Shown here: positions 22,913 to 33,870 of the stretch, piece after piece
How the letters are laid out: every line of letters begins with the position of its first letter
How positions within the stretch are numbered: position 1 is the first letter of the stretch
Source: Chondrilla cf. caribensis
Taxonomy: Eukaryota; Porifera; Demospongiae; Chondrillida; Chondrillidae
Length of the DNA stretch: 64,000 nucleotides
Reading direction: 5' to 3'
NCBI GenBank assembly: GCA_964020155.1
Contig: OZ026558.1
Location: 3,458,969-3,522,968, forward strand
Program-made: the position numbers and the translations under genes
The notes under the pieces: generated by a model
The model's database searches: none
What the model saw: only the letters and a program-made list of their open reading frames with translations
Told to the model about the DNA's origin: nothing

Positions 22913-23734
22913 AATGAGGAACTTCATCAATGCATACTGTATGTGTAATTAAGTTTCTAGAGGTAGAGTATAAAAACTGAACTTATGTGCTGCTCTGTAG
23001 TCTCTTTTTTCTGTATTAAATAATGTTTGGATAGTCAGTTCAAATGAAGTTAATGATCATGTGGCTCGTCAATGGGTGGGTTTGTCAATAGTATGGCAAT
23101 ATTAATTGCGTTTTTGCCCCAACCATCTATTATAAAGTCTCAAAAGTAGCTCATACAGCTTAAGATCTCCCGATCTTGTGTACTTCAGCAGCTGCACATT
23201 TCTAATGCTAGGCCAAGTTCACTTGCAATAATACCCAATCTATACCCATCAAGTACTGTTTATTATTGGTCGATTTATAAATAGAAATAATAAATATAAT
23301 GATTAACGATAATAATATTTTATTACTATTATTAGATATTACAGTGCTTTTGTAGGGTTTCCCCAAACAGAAGTAAATGCACATATATAATACACAGATA
23401 ACGTTAACCTCTCTGACAAATTAAAATATTATTGAATAACAAATTTTAAGACCAACTCAAAGGGGGGACAAAGGAAAGTCACAGGAACATCGAAATCTAC
23501 AGGTGATTGTCGGTTAAACTAACAAATCTCTGTTATATATGTTATAGACATGCACACGTGTCCAGTGATTGAAAGGTATATGATAAAATTAAAGATAAAA
23601 GTAGATGGTCGGAATGACACTCACAAGCACAGTTTTGGGTTGAAGGCACCTCTTTACATTAATCTTTCATTACAGTATCAGTATACAGAGCTCACAGCTG
23701 AAACACAAACAATGCAGTTATGTAGCAACAGGCT
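22913..23734 (+). repeat. 3' flank of copy D
   Basis: Homologous to 35974-37140, ending at the CAGAGCTCACAGCTGAAACAC and AACAGGCTCAG blocks. At 23735 it passes into FN3-like sequence instead of the TTCAATATTCTCATTG continuation found at 37150. No gene is present. Confidence 0.7.
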
Positions 23735-24331
23735 CAGGATTGATCCCCCTTCAAGTGACAGTGCTTCGACATGGGACCTCCCGCCTACCTTGGAATCATT
23801 GGTGCTGCCACTATACCGCTCCAACACATCAGCAGTGTGGCAGGCAATGTTCACCTCAAGTCATAGCTACATCACAAGAGTGAAACTGCAGGAGGTATGT
23901 ATACTAGTGTAGGCTTGTAGTGTGGTATGTAGAATGAGGCTATGGGATGTATCTTGTGTGTATAGTGGGGCTATTTGATGTGTGAGGGGTGAAGAGTGAG
24001 GCTATGCATGGGATGTATGTTGTGTGAAAGTTGTTGCTTTTATTGTGTGGTTGTTGTTGTTATTGTCCTGTGATTTGGTGCTGCATCATTTGCATGTAAC
24101 ACAATGCTTGTATTCTTTGCCTTTGTAATTCTGATAGTATGTTGATGGTCTTTGGAGGAACAGATCAAGCTATGGCAAGGTGGACCAGTCTCAATTCCCA
24201 GGGCAAACTGAGACCTTCAATCTCACTGACCTAACACCATTTCAGGAGTATAAGGTCAGGCTTTACGCTGACTACCAGAACCTTCCCAATGGAGAGCCTT
24301 TCTCGGACAGCAGGAACACGACTTAGTTGAC
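23735..24331 (+). pseudogene. FN3 domain in two exons, with in-frame stop
   Basis: A first part, 23735-23896, ends at CAGGAG before a GTATGT donor. A second, 24137-24331, starts after TCTGATAG and encodes VDGLWRNRS ... FNLTDLTPFQEYKVRLYADY ... FSDSRNTT, the C-terminal half of a fibronectin type III domain. A TAG interrupts it three codons before LTTS and the GTAAGC donor. An intron inside the domain sets it apart from the single-exon FN3 modules elsewhere in the window. The first half is less convincing. It is fused at 23735 to an EF-hand 3' flank. Confidence 0.55.
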
Positions 24332-25440
24332 CACATCAAGTAAGCGAACACACGCATGGTTCAAACATTAGGCTGGCAACCTCTTGAGACTCACGAGACC
24401 TCCCCAATCTTACCCTTCTGCCATGTAACTGCATAAGAGCTCATGAAAGTACGACTGTACATGTACAACACTGTGGAGAGAATCTCTCTCGTGTCACTTC
24501 TTATCATCTCTTCAATATTCCATATGTACAGTACTGATTGGAAGTAAGGATATCAAAACTTGAGAGTATTCTGAGTGTACACATGTATCTATTTTCTTTA
24601 CATATGTAGTACCTGAGTACATATCTCATTCATTGGTATATTCCATCCTACGTAACACCTACGTATGTACATCACTCCTGCTTTCAACTTTCCTTAGGCA
24701 GTGTGTCATTCGCTCCTCTGGTAAGGCTGGCCATGGAGGGCACCAATCTTGTGTGGACTGCATGGTTTGTCTTCACAGAGTAATGGTTCTATTACAATCC
24801 TGTACTTCCTGTTGAAAAGGTGCGGCACTTGTGTGCTTTCTGGTATTTTACAACACACTCAGTTGTGCATGGAGTTACTTATCCACTAACACAAATAGTA
24901 CAGTGAATCTACATTGCTACAGTGTACGGTCACTTTTAGTTGTTCATGTTGGGGCTATACTCTGCGTGCTGTGTGTACTGTGTGTACTGCATGTGTTCAT
25001 TGTATACGCTTTGTGCAGTGTATACTGTATGTATTGCATGTATTGTATGTACTCTGTGTACTATGTGTACTGTATGTACTGTGTGTACTTAATGTATTGC
25101 ATGTATCGTATGTACTGCATATAATGTGTGTACCATGTATACATTAAATCCTGCATGCTCCATCACAGAATTGATACTCAGGAAGAGTTGGAACCTAGAC
25201 TTGAGCCTTACATAGGACAGTCCTCCTTCGACTCTCTCCACCAAGTGGTCCAATCTCCCCGTTCTACCCTATAGCACAGGGTGCAATATGCGGACAGGAA
25301 CACGAACAACAGTGAGCTAGGTCTATGTAACGTGGAGAGTCTCACCTGATGGGGTAGATGGTTACAGTAAAGGAATCCTTTAGGATAGTAGAAGAGCGAA
25401 ACAACCAACAAATAACTCCCAACTAATATTCTCATTGTGT
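24332..25440. other. Intergenic with degenerate TGTACTG tandem repeat
   Basis: A minisatellite-like tract of 9-10 base TGTACTGYR units runs from about 24966 to 25140. Nothing else is recognised. Cys/Tyr-rich frames over the repeat are artefacts. Confidence 0.6.
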
Positions 25441-26185
25441 TAGTCTAAGAAAGGCATAAATGTGCATGGAATGGCCAAACCCTACCTGCCCAAATGGTTC
25501 CTACACCTTAGTACAGAACATTATGTTAACTCGATGGAACATAAATTAAATATCTGTCATACCAAACAATGGTGGGATCGCCTTGGAGTAATTCCTACAT
25601 GTAATACTCACACATCCTCAAACAAGCCACCTGAAGTCCTCACCTACCCTGAAACAAATCACCTGAAACAACATTTTTTCATTGTTTTGTTCAATGTGCT
25701 GTGTATCGGCTATGCATTGTGAAATACTGTGTTATATTATGGGAAAGTGTGTGTGTTTGATTTTGTGAGGGCATTATAATAACTGAACACGTGCACTGAG
25801 TGCATCTGAGCAAGGAATTCAATTAGAAACAACTACTTGAGACTGCTGCTCACCACACTTGAATTTTCAGGGTATGCCTATGTATAGTGTTATGGTAGGA
25901 AGCGATATTATCCTATAATATAATAATGTATAAAAGAACTGATCTGATTTTATCTGATATAATATTATGTGATGATCTGATTATAAACATGTTCCTTATT
26001 AGAGCACCTCATTGCATAATGACATTAATGACAAATCCAGTTGCAGTCACTCTTATCACTACCCTGCTTGCAAGAATTAACACCACTACTGCTGAATGTT
26101 TGCGTTCAATCAATCGAATCCCCTTGATCCCGTCGTATTGTTCGTGTCCCACCATTTTAACCCAGTTCTAAGTAAGCGAGTCAAA
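25441..26185. repeat. Dispersed repeat shared with 34255-34910 and 37150-37930
   Basis: All three copies carry the CCTACCTGCCCAAATGGTTCC block, the CCATTGTTTTGTTGAA block and the TAAAAGAACTGATCTGAT block in the same order. The copy at 25441 is truncated at its start. It links EF-hand cassettes and holds no gene. Confidence 0.65.
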
Positions 26186-26757
26186 CCTTCTAGCTACTAT
26201 GTAATCTGGTGTAATGGCGGATCAAGGGTCGGCTACGCCAAACTAACTTCTATACCATTTACACCAGTTGTGCGTTTGCACCCGTCCCACAATGTCATGT
26301 GAATGCTCTAAAACCGAGTTCAACTCAGACACTTTATTGTGTCTATTAAGCTAGTTCAAGAGGTGAAGATTGTAAATTATATTATTTTCAAATTGACCCA
26401 TAATACACATTAATTACATTTGACGGGTATAGATTGGGTATTATTGCAAGTGAACTTGGCCTAGCATTAGAAATGTGCAGCTGCTAAAGTACACAAGATC
26501 GGGAGATCTTAAGCTGTATGAGCTACTTTGAGACTTTATAAAAGATGGTTGGGGCAACAATGCGATCGCCATGCTATTGACAAACAAACCCATTGACGAG
26601 CCACATGGTCATTAACATCATTTGAACTGAATATCCAAACATTATTTAATACTGAAAAAAGAGACTACAGAGCAGCACTTAAGTTCAGCTTTTATACTCT
26701 ACCTATATAATAGGAACTTAATTACACATACAGTACGCATTAATGAAGTTCCTCATT
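26186..26757 (-). repeat. 3' flank of EF-hand copy E
   Basis: Minus-strand downstream flank of copy E, near-identical in order to 2021-2587. No gene. Confidence 0.7.
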
Positions 26758-27324
26758 TCATTCAAATTTAGCCCCATACATTCCTCGAGTTTCGGCGTCA
26801 TCCAAAGTGAACCAAAATTTGATATCAGCGTCTGTGAATTCTTTCCGATCGATTTTTCCAGACTTGTCTTTATCAAGCAAGTTGAAGGTCGCCCTGCCCG
26901 CTTCTTCGCCAAAACCTGCGACTTCCATTGCAACCTTGTACTCGTCCCAAGTCACATACCCGTCATGGTTTTTGTCCAGGACATCAAAATATGCATTATT
27001 GACCTTTTCTGCCAAACTCATTTCTCCCCTGTCCCTTCTACCAATCTCAGCCAATGACATTGCTGCGGCGAGCTCTCGGAATTTCTTCTTATCGGCTTGT
27101 ACCCCTGGGGTCAGTCCTATTGCGTCCGTGAATTCCAAAGTAACTGCTCGCAGTTTAGCAATTTCAGCCGGGCGGTCGGTAGCGACTTTTGCAAGTTTGT
27201 CAACAGAAATCAGCCAGTCTTCTCTTGAAAGGTTGCCGTTCTTGTTCACGTCGAGAGTATTGAAAGACTCGTCGACACGTTTGACCCACTTGGCGTTCTT
27301 CAGATAGTCTTGGACAGTTGCCAT
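26758..27324 (-). CDS. EF-hand calcium-binding protein, SCP/photoprotein superfamily (copy E, intact)
   Basis: Single-exon frame of 188 residues on the minus strand; I start at the ATG (complement 27322-27324) conserved in the family and not at the upstream in-frame TTG. Loop 1 (DVNKNGNLSRED), loop 3 (DKNHDGYVTWDE) and loop 4 (DKDKSGKIDRKE) keep all liganding positions; hand 2 is degenerate. The C-terminus is FWFTLDDAETRGMYGAKFE, and Asp stands where photoproteins have the coelenterazine-binding His. It is likely a cytosolic Ca2+ buffer or sensor. It is closest to copies D and A. The upstream GTTTAAAC block is at 27457-27514. Two intact copies on the minus strand lie in duplicated blocks 24 kb apart. 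Confidence 0.9.
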   Translation of the reverse strand: MATVQDYLKNAKWVKRVDESFNTLDVNKNGNLSREDWLISVDKLAKVATDRPAEIAKLRAVTLEFTDAIGLTPGVQADKKKFRELAAAMSLAEIGRRDRGEMSLAEKVNNAYFDVLDKNHDGYVTWDEYKVAMEVAGFGEEAGRATFNLLDKDKSGKIDRKEFTDADIKFWFTLDDAETRGMYGAKFE

Positions 27325-27456
27325 CTTCGTCAATCAAATGGTCCCAGGAGTAATTAGTCACGGGGTTCGCTCAGTAAAACAGGTACAGCTGATTGCTAAA
27401 GCAGGAGTGAAATTGCGAGTAAACGACCAAGGATCGATCCCTTCTATTTATTTAAG

Positions 27457-27514
27457 CTCTTCAAACAGGTTTAAACTTGTTCTAGTCTGTGGTTTACCGA
27501 ATACACGCTCTGGG
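27457..27514 (-). promoter_or_regulatory. Conserved upstream block of EF-hand copy E
   Basis: Minus-strand copy of the GTTTAAAC-containing block about 130 bases before the ATG of copy E. Confidence 0.5.
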
Positions 27515-27600
27515 TATCGGACGATGTGCAGTTAATTTATGCGTTTCTATGGAGACAACTGCACTCCAAGTTCGATTGTCGTTCCAGAGTCACCACATCA

Positions 27601-28175
27601 AGGAAGATAATTGAGAAAATCTAGGTATCCGGATTGCAGCTGCTCACTAAGCATTGTGAAGGTACCCCCCTTTGATTAGTTCACGGACTCACAGTTTTGT
27701 GTTTCCTCCTATAATCTGCAGTCTGCATGATTATCGTTAGCGAGGTAATTGTCCCGTTCGTTAGGGGAGTCCGATCGATCGAGGTCGCCCACGTCTTAAT
27801 TGGTCGAAGGTGTCTCGATGAAAATTTTTGCGATGAATTTAGTCCAATATCTCAGATTTGTGTCAGGCGCAGCAAACGTCTGCGAGGACAGCGCGGCGAT
27901 TGGTGCCACACGTCGAATAGGGGCAACGGTGAGGTATATCGGACTGAGGTTATCATTGAAGTTTAACCCAATTGCTCGCTATGCCACGACGGCCGAAAGT
28001 TTTTCTTTCGTCGAGTGCCCCTGGATCCGGATTTCGTTTGACGTCCATTTTTGGCAGACATTTATTGGCTATAATTAGTAACGTGACATCACGCTGACGA
28101 TGTCGATGACGTTATCAATATCCAAGCAAAATTATACTGCTACCATAGGTACTCTATACTCCTATATGGGGTATA
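27601..28175. other. Intergenic; duplication of 4779-4912 then unique GC-richer DNA
   Basis: 27601-27732 matches 4779-4912. The unique part 27733-28080 is open in two overlapping plus frames, but neither looks like a domain. Just before the TIR element lies a small palindrome (GGTACTCTATAC ... GTATAGAGTACC, 28148-28182). Confidence 0.55.
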
Positions 28176-28182
28176 GAGTACC

Positions 28183-28947
28183 TTAGTCTGGCGCGCTAGA
28201 CCTCTCTCTCTCATTACCGCGCGTGGGCGCGGTAGCGAGAGAGAGGTCTAGCAACTATTGTCAATTTCACACCTCGGCTCGACCAATGAAATCGCCGGCA
28301 ACTGAAATGACACCGCCAGTAATTGGCACTAGCCGCTCCGCGGGCGTTTAAAGAATAGGCGTGTGGAAGGGTGTGTAGACGACATCTGGCCTTGGAGTTA
28401 CCTTCTTGCTGGCTGGAAAGATCCCAGTACCTCTGAAAGTGGGCGACAGTATCCGCTTCCTATGCTGCCAGCGCTGAACGACGAGCTATACAATTCTGCT
28501 TCTCGTAGCAGCCATCTCTGTCTCTAGCCTCTCCACTTTCGCAGTCTGATTCCTGAAACGCTCGAAAAACACTATGATTATAGCGTTGCCTGGCAGTTTC
28601 AGAGAAATCTGGCTGATTTCGTCCAGTTTTCGCCCGAGAACGGTGAGTGCGAGCGCCTCAGAGACCTTTCTTCTTGCCTTGCGCGGAACGTCAGCGGCAG
28701 CGCAGACACAGCATGTTGTTTCTAAGTGACTAGCCTCTAATCCCTGCGCTATCCGTGTTGTATCCCTTCATCGAAGTCATTCCAGCGTCCAAAATACAAC
28801 TCGCACCTTCGTCCGTACGTAGTGTTGCTTATAAACGCCCTCGGCGATGATTGCGAAAGGTGTGAAATTGACAATAGTTGCTAGACCCTATTTCTCATTT
28901 CCGCCCCCGCGCGATAATGAGAAATTGGGTCTAGCGAGCCAGACTAA
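28183..28947. mobile_element. 765-bp TIR element with hairpins inside the TIRs
   Basis: The ends TTAGTCTGGC and GCCAGACTAA are flanked by GAGTACC on both sides (28176-28182 and 28948-28954), a 7-base target duplication. The TIRs are about 90 bases long (28183-28272 and 28858-28947). Each holds a smaller stem (CTAGACC...GGTCTAG) and the shared inner tract CAACTATTGTCAATTTCACACCT. The GC-richer interior has no open frame of transposase length, so it is non-autonomous. The superfamily is unclear, as 7 bases is unusual between the 8-bp hAT and shorter duplications. The left duplication is also one arm of a palindrome. Confidence 0.8.
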
Positions 28948-29027
28948 GAGTACCTATGCTGCGAATATGCTGCTATAACATAAACATTATTGTGGGCAGT
29001 GGGCGTAAACTTAGCATGCCGTCTGAT

Positions 29028-29086
29028 ACCCAGACCGTGTATTTATAGGCCACAAACTAGAACAAGTTTAAACCTGTTCGACGAAG
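29028..29086 (+). promoter_or_regulatory. Conserved upstream block of EF-hand copy F
   Basis: Slightly degraded copy of the GTTTAAAC block, about 120 bases before the ATG at 29207. Confidence 0.4.
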
Positions 29087-29206
29087 AGTTGCAGGAGCGA
29101 TCGTTCCTTGGTAGTTTACTCGCCATTTCATTCCTGCTTTGGCAATCAGGTGTACCTGTTTTACTGAGCGAACCTCGTGACAAATTACTCCATTTGATTG
29201 ACGAAG

Positions 29207-29777
29207 ATGGCAACTGTCCAAGACTATCTGAACAACGCCAAGTGGGTCAAACGTATCGACGAGTCTTTCAATACTCTCGACGTGAACAAGAACGGCTACC
29301 TTTCAAGAGAAGACTGGTTGATTTCTGTTGACAAACTGGCAAAAGTCGCTACCGACCGCCCGGCTGAAATTGCTAAACTGCGAGCAGTTACTTTGGAATA
29401 CGCGGACGCAATGGGTCTGACCGAAGGAGTACAGGCCGACAAGAAGCTAGAAATTCCGAGAGCTCGCCGCAGCAATGTCATTGGCTGAGATTGGTAGAAG
29501 GGACAAGGGAGAAATGACTATGTCGGAAAAGGTCGGTAATGCAGGATTTGACGTCCTGGACAAAAACCATGACGGGTATGTGACTTGGGACGAGTATAAG
29601 GTTGCGATGGAAGTCGGAGGATTAGATGAAGAAGTGGGCAGGGCGACCTTCAACTTGCTTGATAAAAACAAGTCTGGAAAAATCGATCGGAAAGAATACA
29701 CGGAAGCTGATATTAAGTTTTGGTGCACTTTGGATGACCCCGACACTCAAGGAATGTATGGCGCTAGATTTGAATGA
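29207..29777 (+). pseudogene. EF-hand SCP-like copy F with 4-base insertion
   Basis: From the ATG at 29207 the protein is normal through loop 1 to GVQADKK. A 4-base insertion (CTAG or a shifted equivalent near 29446-29449) then shifts the frame into a stop at 29486-29488. In the correct frame homology continues unbroken to the TGA at 29775-29777, with good loops 3 and 4 (DKNHDGYVTWDE, DKNKSGKIDRKE). The total is 571 bases, that is 567 plus 4. Apart from this lesion it is as well preserved as the intact copies, so the break is recent, polymorphic or a sequencing error. Confidence 0.8.
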
Positions 29778-30845
29778 AATAAGGGACTTCGAATTCATCA
29801 ATGCATACTGTATGTGTGATTGAGTTGCTATAGATAGTATAAAAACTGAACTTAAGTGCTTCTCTGTAGTCTCCTTTTCAGTATTGAATGATGTTTGGAT
29901 ATTCAGTTCAAGTGTAGTTAATGACCTTGCATGTGGATCGTCAATAGCATGGCGATCACGTTATTACCCCAACCGTCTTCAACAAGTCTTGAAAGTCATT
30001 CATACAGCTTAAGATCTCCCTATCTGCATACTTTAGCAGCTGCACAACTCCGACACTATCCTAAGTTCACTCACGACACAACCTGTGATTACCCAATCCC
30101 TATATACCCTATATACTGTTTTCTATTATCAATTTCCGAAAAATGATGATAATACAATTTAAATAAGATATTCACATCCTGAACCAGAGAACCACAGTTT
30201 GTGATTTGAGTCCTGCGCAGCCCTAGGTTCGCTGGTCATGGCAAGTAGGAATCCGAACTTTGTATTGCAATTCAAGATTGCACATGTCCAAGGCTAGCGT
30301 GCATTATCACTAAACTCATTAACCACTGTCTCCTACCATAACACAATACGTAGGCATACCCTAAGAATTCAAGTGCAGTGAGCAGCAGCCCTAGATGTTT
30401 ATTTTCTAACTAAGTACTTTGTTTACCTGAATTTCTTGCTCAGAAACACTCATGCACATGTATGGTCACAATAGTGTTATCATGGAGTCAAACACATGCA
30501 CTTTGCCATAATATAACAGTATATAGGTGATACATAGCACATTATTTTATTATAATATTATTTTTAAAATGTTTTTCGAGTGGTTTGTTTCAGGATGGGT
30601 TAGGAATTCAGGTGGTTTGTTCAAAATGTGTGAGAATTACTTCAAGGTGGGCCCACCATTGTTAGCCGTGACTAATATTCATGTTTTACCGAGTAGACAT
30701 AATCAATGTTCTGTACTGGGGTGTAGGAACCATTTGAGCAGGTAGAGCTTTGCAAATGGCCTTTACACATTTTTGGCTCTCTAGATCTAACACAATAAGA
30801 AAATTAAAATGAGCCTGTATATGCAGCATTAAATTTTGTGTTTCA
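29778..30845. other. 3' flank of copy F and dispersed repeats
   Basis: The EF-hand 3' flank runs to about 30120. Repeats shared with 7200-8170 and 39280-39960 follow. No gene is seen. Confidence 0.6.
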
Positions 30846-31749
30846 GCTGTGCATGAGCTCTAAAATATCATGTAGATACTGTATGATGTGGATAGTGGAT
30901 GAGAATGGTCAGAGTACAGCTGAGTCTAGAGATGTCACAGCTGGTGAGTTTTACTCCTTCTTAACACAAGTACATGGTATTGTGTGATAGAAAACTATAC
31001 AGTATTAACACCTCATACCCCAATGGACGATTGAACATCTCAGGTAGCACCCACTGTCTACAGTGTACACACTTGACTGTGTATAACTTTCCCTGTTGAG
31101 CAGGCAAACCTCTGGTTCTCCCAAAGACCCCATCACTGTCAGCTTGTTACAACAGAAACTTCACTTTGTACTGTGATGTGTCCCCACTCCACATACTACA
31201 GTTCAGTGGAATTCACTGGATATTCAATTCACACCACATATTGACACTTATGCTGTGTCAAGCAATGGTAGAGAGTTAGTGATTCACAATGTGACAGCAA
31301 GTACAGCTGGTGACTATGGCTGTGGTATTGCAAATAATAAAACTCTAGTCAGCAACTTTCTGCTCATTGTTGACAATTCAGCACTTGTTTACACGTTCTG
31401 CACACCTAAACATAGTAAACAAAAGATGTTTTGAGACATTAATTAGTAGCACAATGTAAACACAAAAATGTTGGCTGGGTATGGAACTCATGTTTACAGT
31501 GAATAGCTATTCACTGATTCTAATGAACATACTTGTGTTACAGTAATTAATCTACAACTTACTACAGGAGGCTATTCTCCTGTTCTCACTCCCAATGTTG
31601 CTGGAATCAATGTATCATGGGAGCACAACATGTCCTGTTTTGAGGATCACTTGTTTGAGCTCATTGTTAGTTGGCAGAAAGTGTGCACCTGTGACCACTC
31701 TGAGCTGAGCACTGCGCAGTGATTTTAACAACCTTCAACTTTCAAACTT

Positions 31750-32012
31750 CCTGTTTTGTTCTCATTTTTCTCTTCACTCTGGCCTTAGTTGATCTCATCT
31801 CTTCCTCCACATCCTCAGGGAATCCATGTTTCATCTGGATGATAAATCTGGCAAGGGGAGAGGTGATGTCCCTGACGTCACTTTACTACTCATCGGAGAT
31901 GACCATCAGTTTGATCAGGCCCAAACCTTCCAGACGACAGGGAATTGAGAGGTTTTGTTCTTCAGCAGTGATGTTGGATTGGCCGGTGATGACAGGTATG
32001 AACTTGTAAGCA
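31750..32012 (-). mobile_element. Retroelement coding fragment (reverse-transcriptase polyprotein type)
   Basis: On the minus strand, PLENAYKFIPVITGQ, AEEQNLSIPCRLEGLGL and, after a frameshift near 31885, MKHGFPEDVEEEMRS read like the C-terminal region of retroelement polymerases seen in many invertebrates. In those proteins a LP.R.GGLGL motif follows the polymerase. The match is from memory of family style, not a search. It interrupts the receptor pseudogene. Confidence 0.45.
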
Positions 32013-32059
32013 TTCTCAAGTGGAGCACAGAGGTGAGAGATGTTAAGAACAGTTCTCAT

Positions 32060-32215
32060 ACTGTGTAGTACAGTACGTAGGTGTACTGTGTAGTACAATA
32101 GGTGTACTGTGTAGTGCGGTAGATGTACTGTGTAATACAGTAGGTGCACTGTGTAGTATGGTAGGTGTATACGTACTGTGTAGTATGGTAGGCGTACTGT
32201 GTAGTACGGTAGCTG
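32060..32215. repeat. 21-bp minisatellite
   Basis: About seven units of GTACTGTGTAGTAYGGTAGGT, with one partly degraded. The same array lies in the last intron of the receptor gene at 55-60 kb (59955-60120), which supports common descent of the two loci. Confidence 0.85.
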
Positions 32216-32516
32216 TGATGTGTATATGGTACAAATAATAACACACATGACATGATGGAATACAATCATAATCATACTCACTACTACTAGTCTGACATAC
32301 AGTACATAACATTATTGCATGTTCGGGTACTTACGTACATATTATGTACTTTTCCACACATAGCATGCCACTTACCATTAACTCTTGGAATTTTAGGTGA
32401 ACTTGAAGTGTATACAGTTATGTGTAAGTAACCACTCACTGCACGATCAACTGAAGGTACATTTGATGAAGACAATTAAGAAAAATTCTCACATTCTGTC
32501 AATGTAGAAGTAGATG

Positions 32517-32984
32517 ATGGAAGCTTCCCATGTTTCCCAAATACTCTTATTATCCTTGTACAGCGGAAGCTACATAACCTGTCAGTTAGGTTATGCAACA
32601 TCCTCTTCAATTTTGTATTACCATGCCTTGTAACAATATCTACATAGAGGTGTCCAAAAATTCATTGCAATCATTGTATGTTTATAATATATACCATAAT
32701 AATTATTGTTTATGTGCATTATTATTATTACAGGGTTTCCCCCAAAAGGGGCACCCCCCCCCCCCTTATTCTCTGTTCTGTGACAACATTTTTTTGTTTG
32801 AATAAAAATTTATAATATTATTGTGTTAAGTGTTAAAGTAATATTGATAATTATACATCAAAACATTCATAGTGACTCCCTCCCCTTTATTTTTTTTCTG
32901 GGGGAAACACTGTTATTATATCAATATATGATAATATAATTAATAATGGTTATTTTGGATAGTTGGATATGGTGAGTTGGAGAT
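32517..32984. other. Pseudogene flank with a TIR element
   Basis: 32545-32625 matches 61885-61975 in the receptor remnant at 61-62 kb (GGAAGCTACATAACCTGTCA block). The rest is the element at 32731-32912 and AT-rich sequence. No gene is seen. Confidence 0.55.
32731..32912. mobile_element. Small TIR element with CAGGGTTTCCCCC ends
   Basis: CAGGGTTTCCCCC at the left and GGGGGAAACACTG at the right are inverted copies with one mismatch. TTATTA lies outside both ends and may be the target duplication, although the area is ATT-rich. The interior is AT-rich with a C13 run. It is non-coding. Confidence 0.5.
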
Positions 32985-33870
32985 GGATGTACTTGTCTAC
33001 AAGTAGTGAATGGACAGTGAATGGTACTAGGGTAGTACCAGATGGTATGACAAAATGAATACGAACACTCAACAGCACAACAGAGGGATTGAATGTTATT
33101 CTCACAAGAGAACAGTTTGAAGATGGCATCTTCTACTATTCTTGTTATAATTTGTATTGTACAAGTACAGAGAGACTGGCAGGATGTGGAGACTGACCAA
33201 CCAGGTGAGGGAGTGTACTTGTATAATATTATTATTGTGTGTCCATGTGTCTGTTTTAGTTATATCTTGTGCATGTATATGCGAGTTTGTGGAGAATTGA
33301 GAATGAACATTATTAATAAGCAACAGTCTAATCACCAATATACATAAATCAGTCAATGAGAGCATTTTCACGATTTTGATCAATATTCCCAAATAGCTAA
33401 CGCTATTTCATATTTAATGTGTGTTCAGGGTTTAATATATTGTGTACACAATGTCATGTGCTATTTTGCTGAATGTGTAGAATACATGATGGTGTTGCTT
33501 TCTTAATAATGATGTGTGTTATATTTCTAGGTTGCAATATTAGTCCACTGGGCTAGTGGCCTCCCTACTGTGTATGCATGTGATTTTTAGTTCCATATTC
33601 ATTGTCATTTGTCCAGAACACCCCGCCCCTCCTACACTGAGAGAACCCATCACTATAACTCCATCTACCATAACACTACAGGTGGTTCACAGGAATACAT
33701 GTTTTGTGAACTGTACCTTCCAGTATGAGGTCAAGGTTCACCCAGCTGGTAGTCATGTGTCCATGTCTACCACAACCCACTCTACTAATGTAATGTGAGT
33801 GGTCTCAGTGGAGGTACTAGGTACAGAGCAGAGATTGCAGCAGTGTTTGCAGAAGTGTATACCATTAGAA
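32985..33870 (+). pseudogene. Receptor pseudogene, Ig and FN3 exons (41-45 kb type)
   Basis: The second half of an Ig exon (32995-33205: SEWTVNGTRV ... FEDGIFYYSC ...) ends at a GTGAGG donor but has a TGA in its middle. An FN3 exon begins after TTTGTCCAG at 33617 with EHPAPPTLREPITI. It is close to the exon at 44335-44640 but loses frame where TTTTCAG is deleted before SGLSGG. At about 33870 it passes without a donor into EF-hand-type flank (GGTAGTACACTAGACGTC). No signal, membrane or tail exon follows. Confidence 0.8.

Larger units (their letters stand above)
30846..32516 (+). pseudogene. Receptor pseudogene related to the 55-60 kb gene
   Basis: Remnants occur in the same order as in the gene at 55844-60553. 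They are an FN3 end (about 30890-30950, GQSTAESRDVT), an Ig-like exon (31106-31370, KPLVLPKTPSLSACYNRNF), an FN3 exon (31565-31745, SCFEDHLFELIVSWQKVC), the 21-bp intronic minisatellite (about 32045-32215) and a tail exon remnant (32453-32516, ...VNVEVDDGS). A 10-base deletion after SHHI shifts the Ig frame, the FN3 exon breaks down after STAQ, the tail has a TAA, and the transmembrane exon is absent. A retroelement fragment sits where the FN3 exon should end. It is clearly non-functional. Confidence 0.8.

Noticed and set aside
32060..32215. Short regular repeats as a possible CRISPR-like array
   Set aside because: 21-bp units are contiguous without spacers, in a eukaryotic intron; it is a minisatellite.
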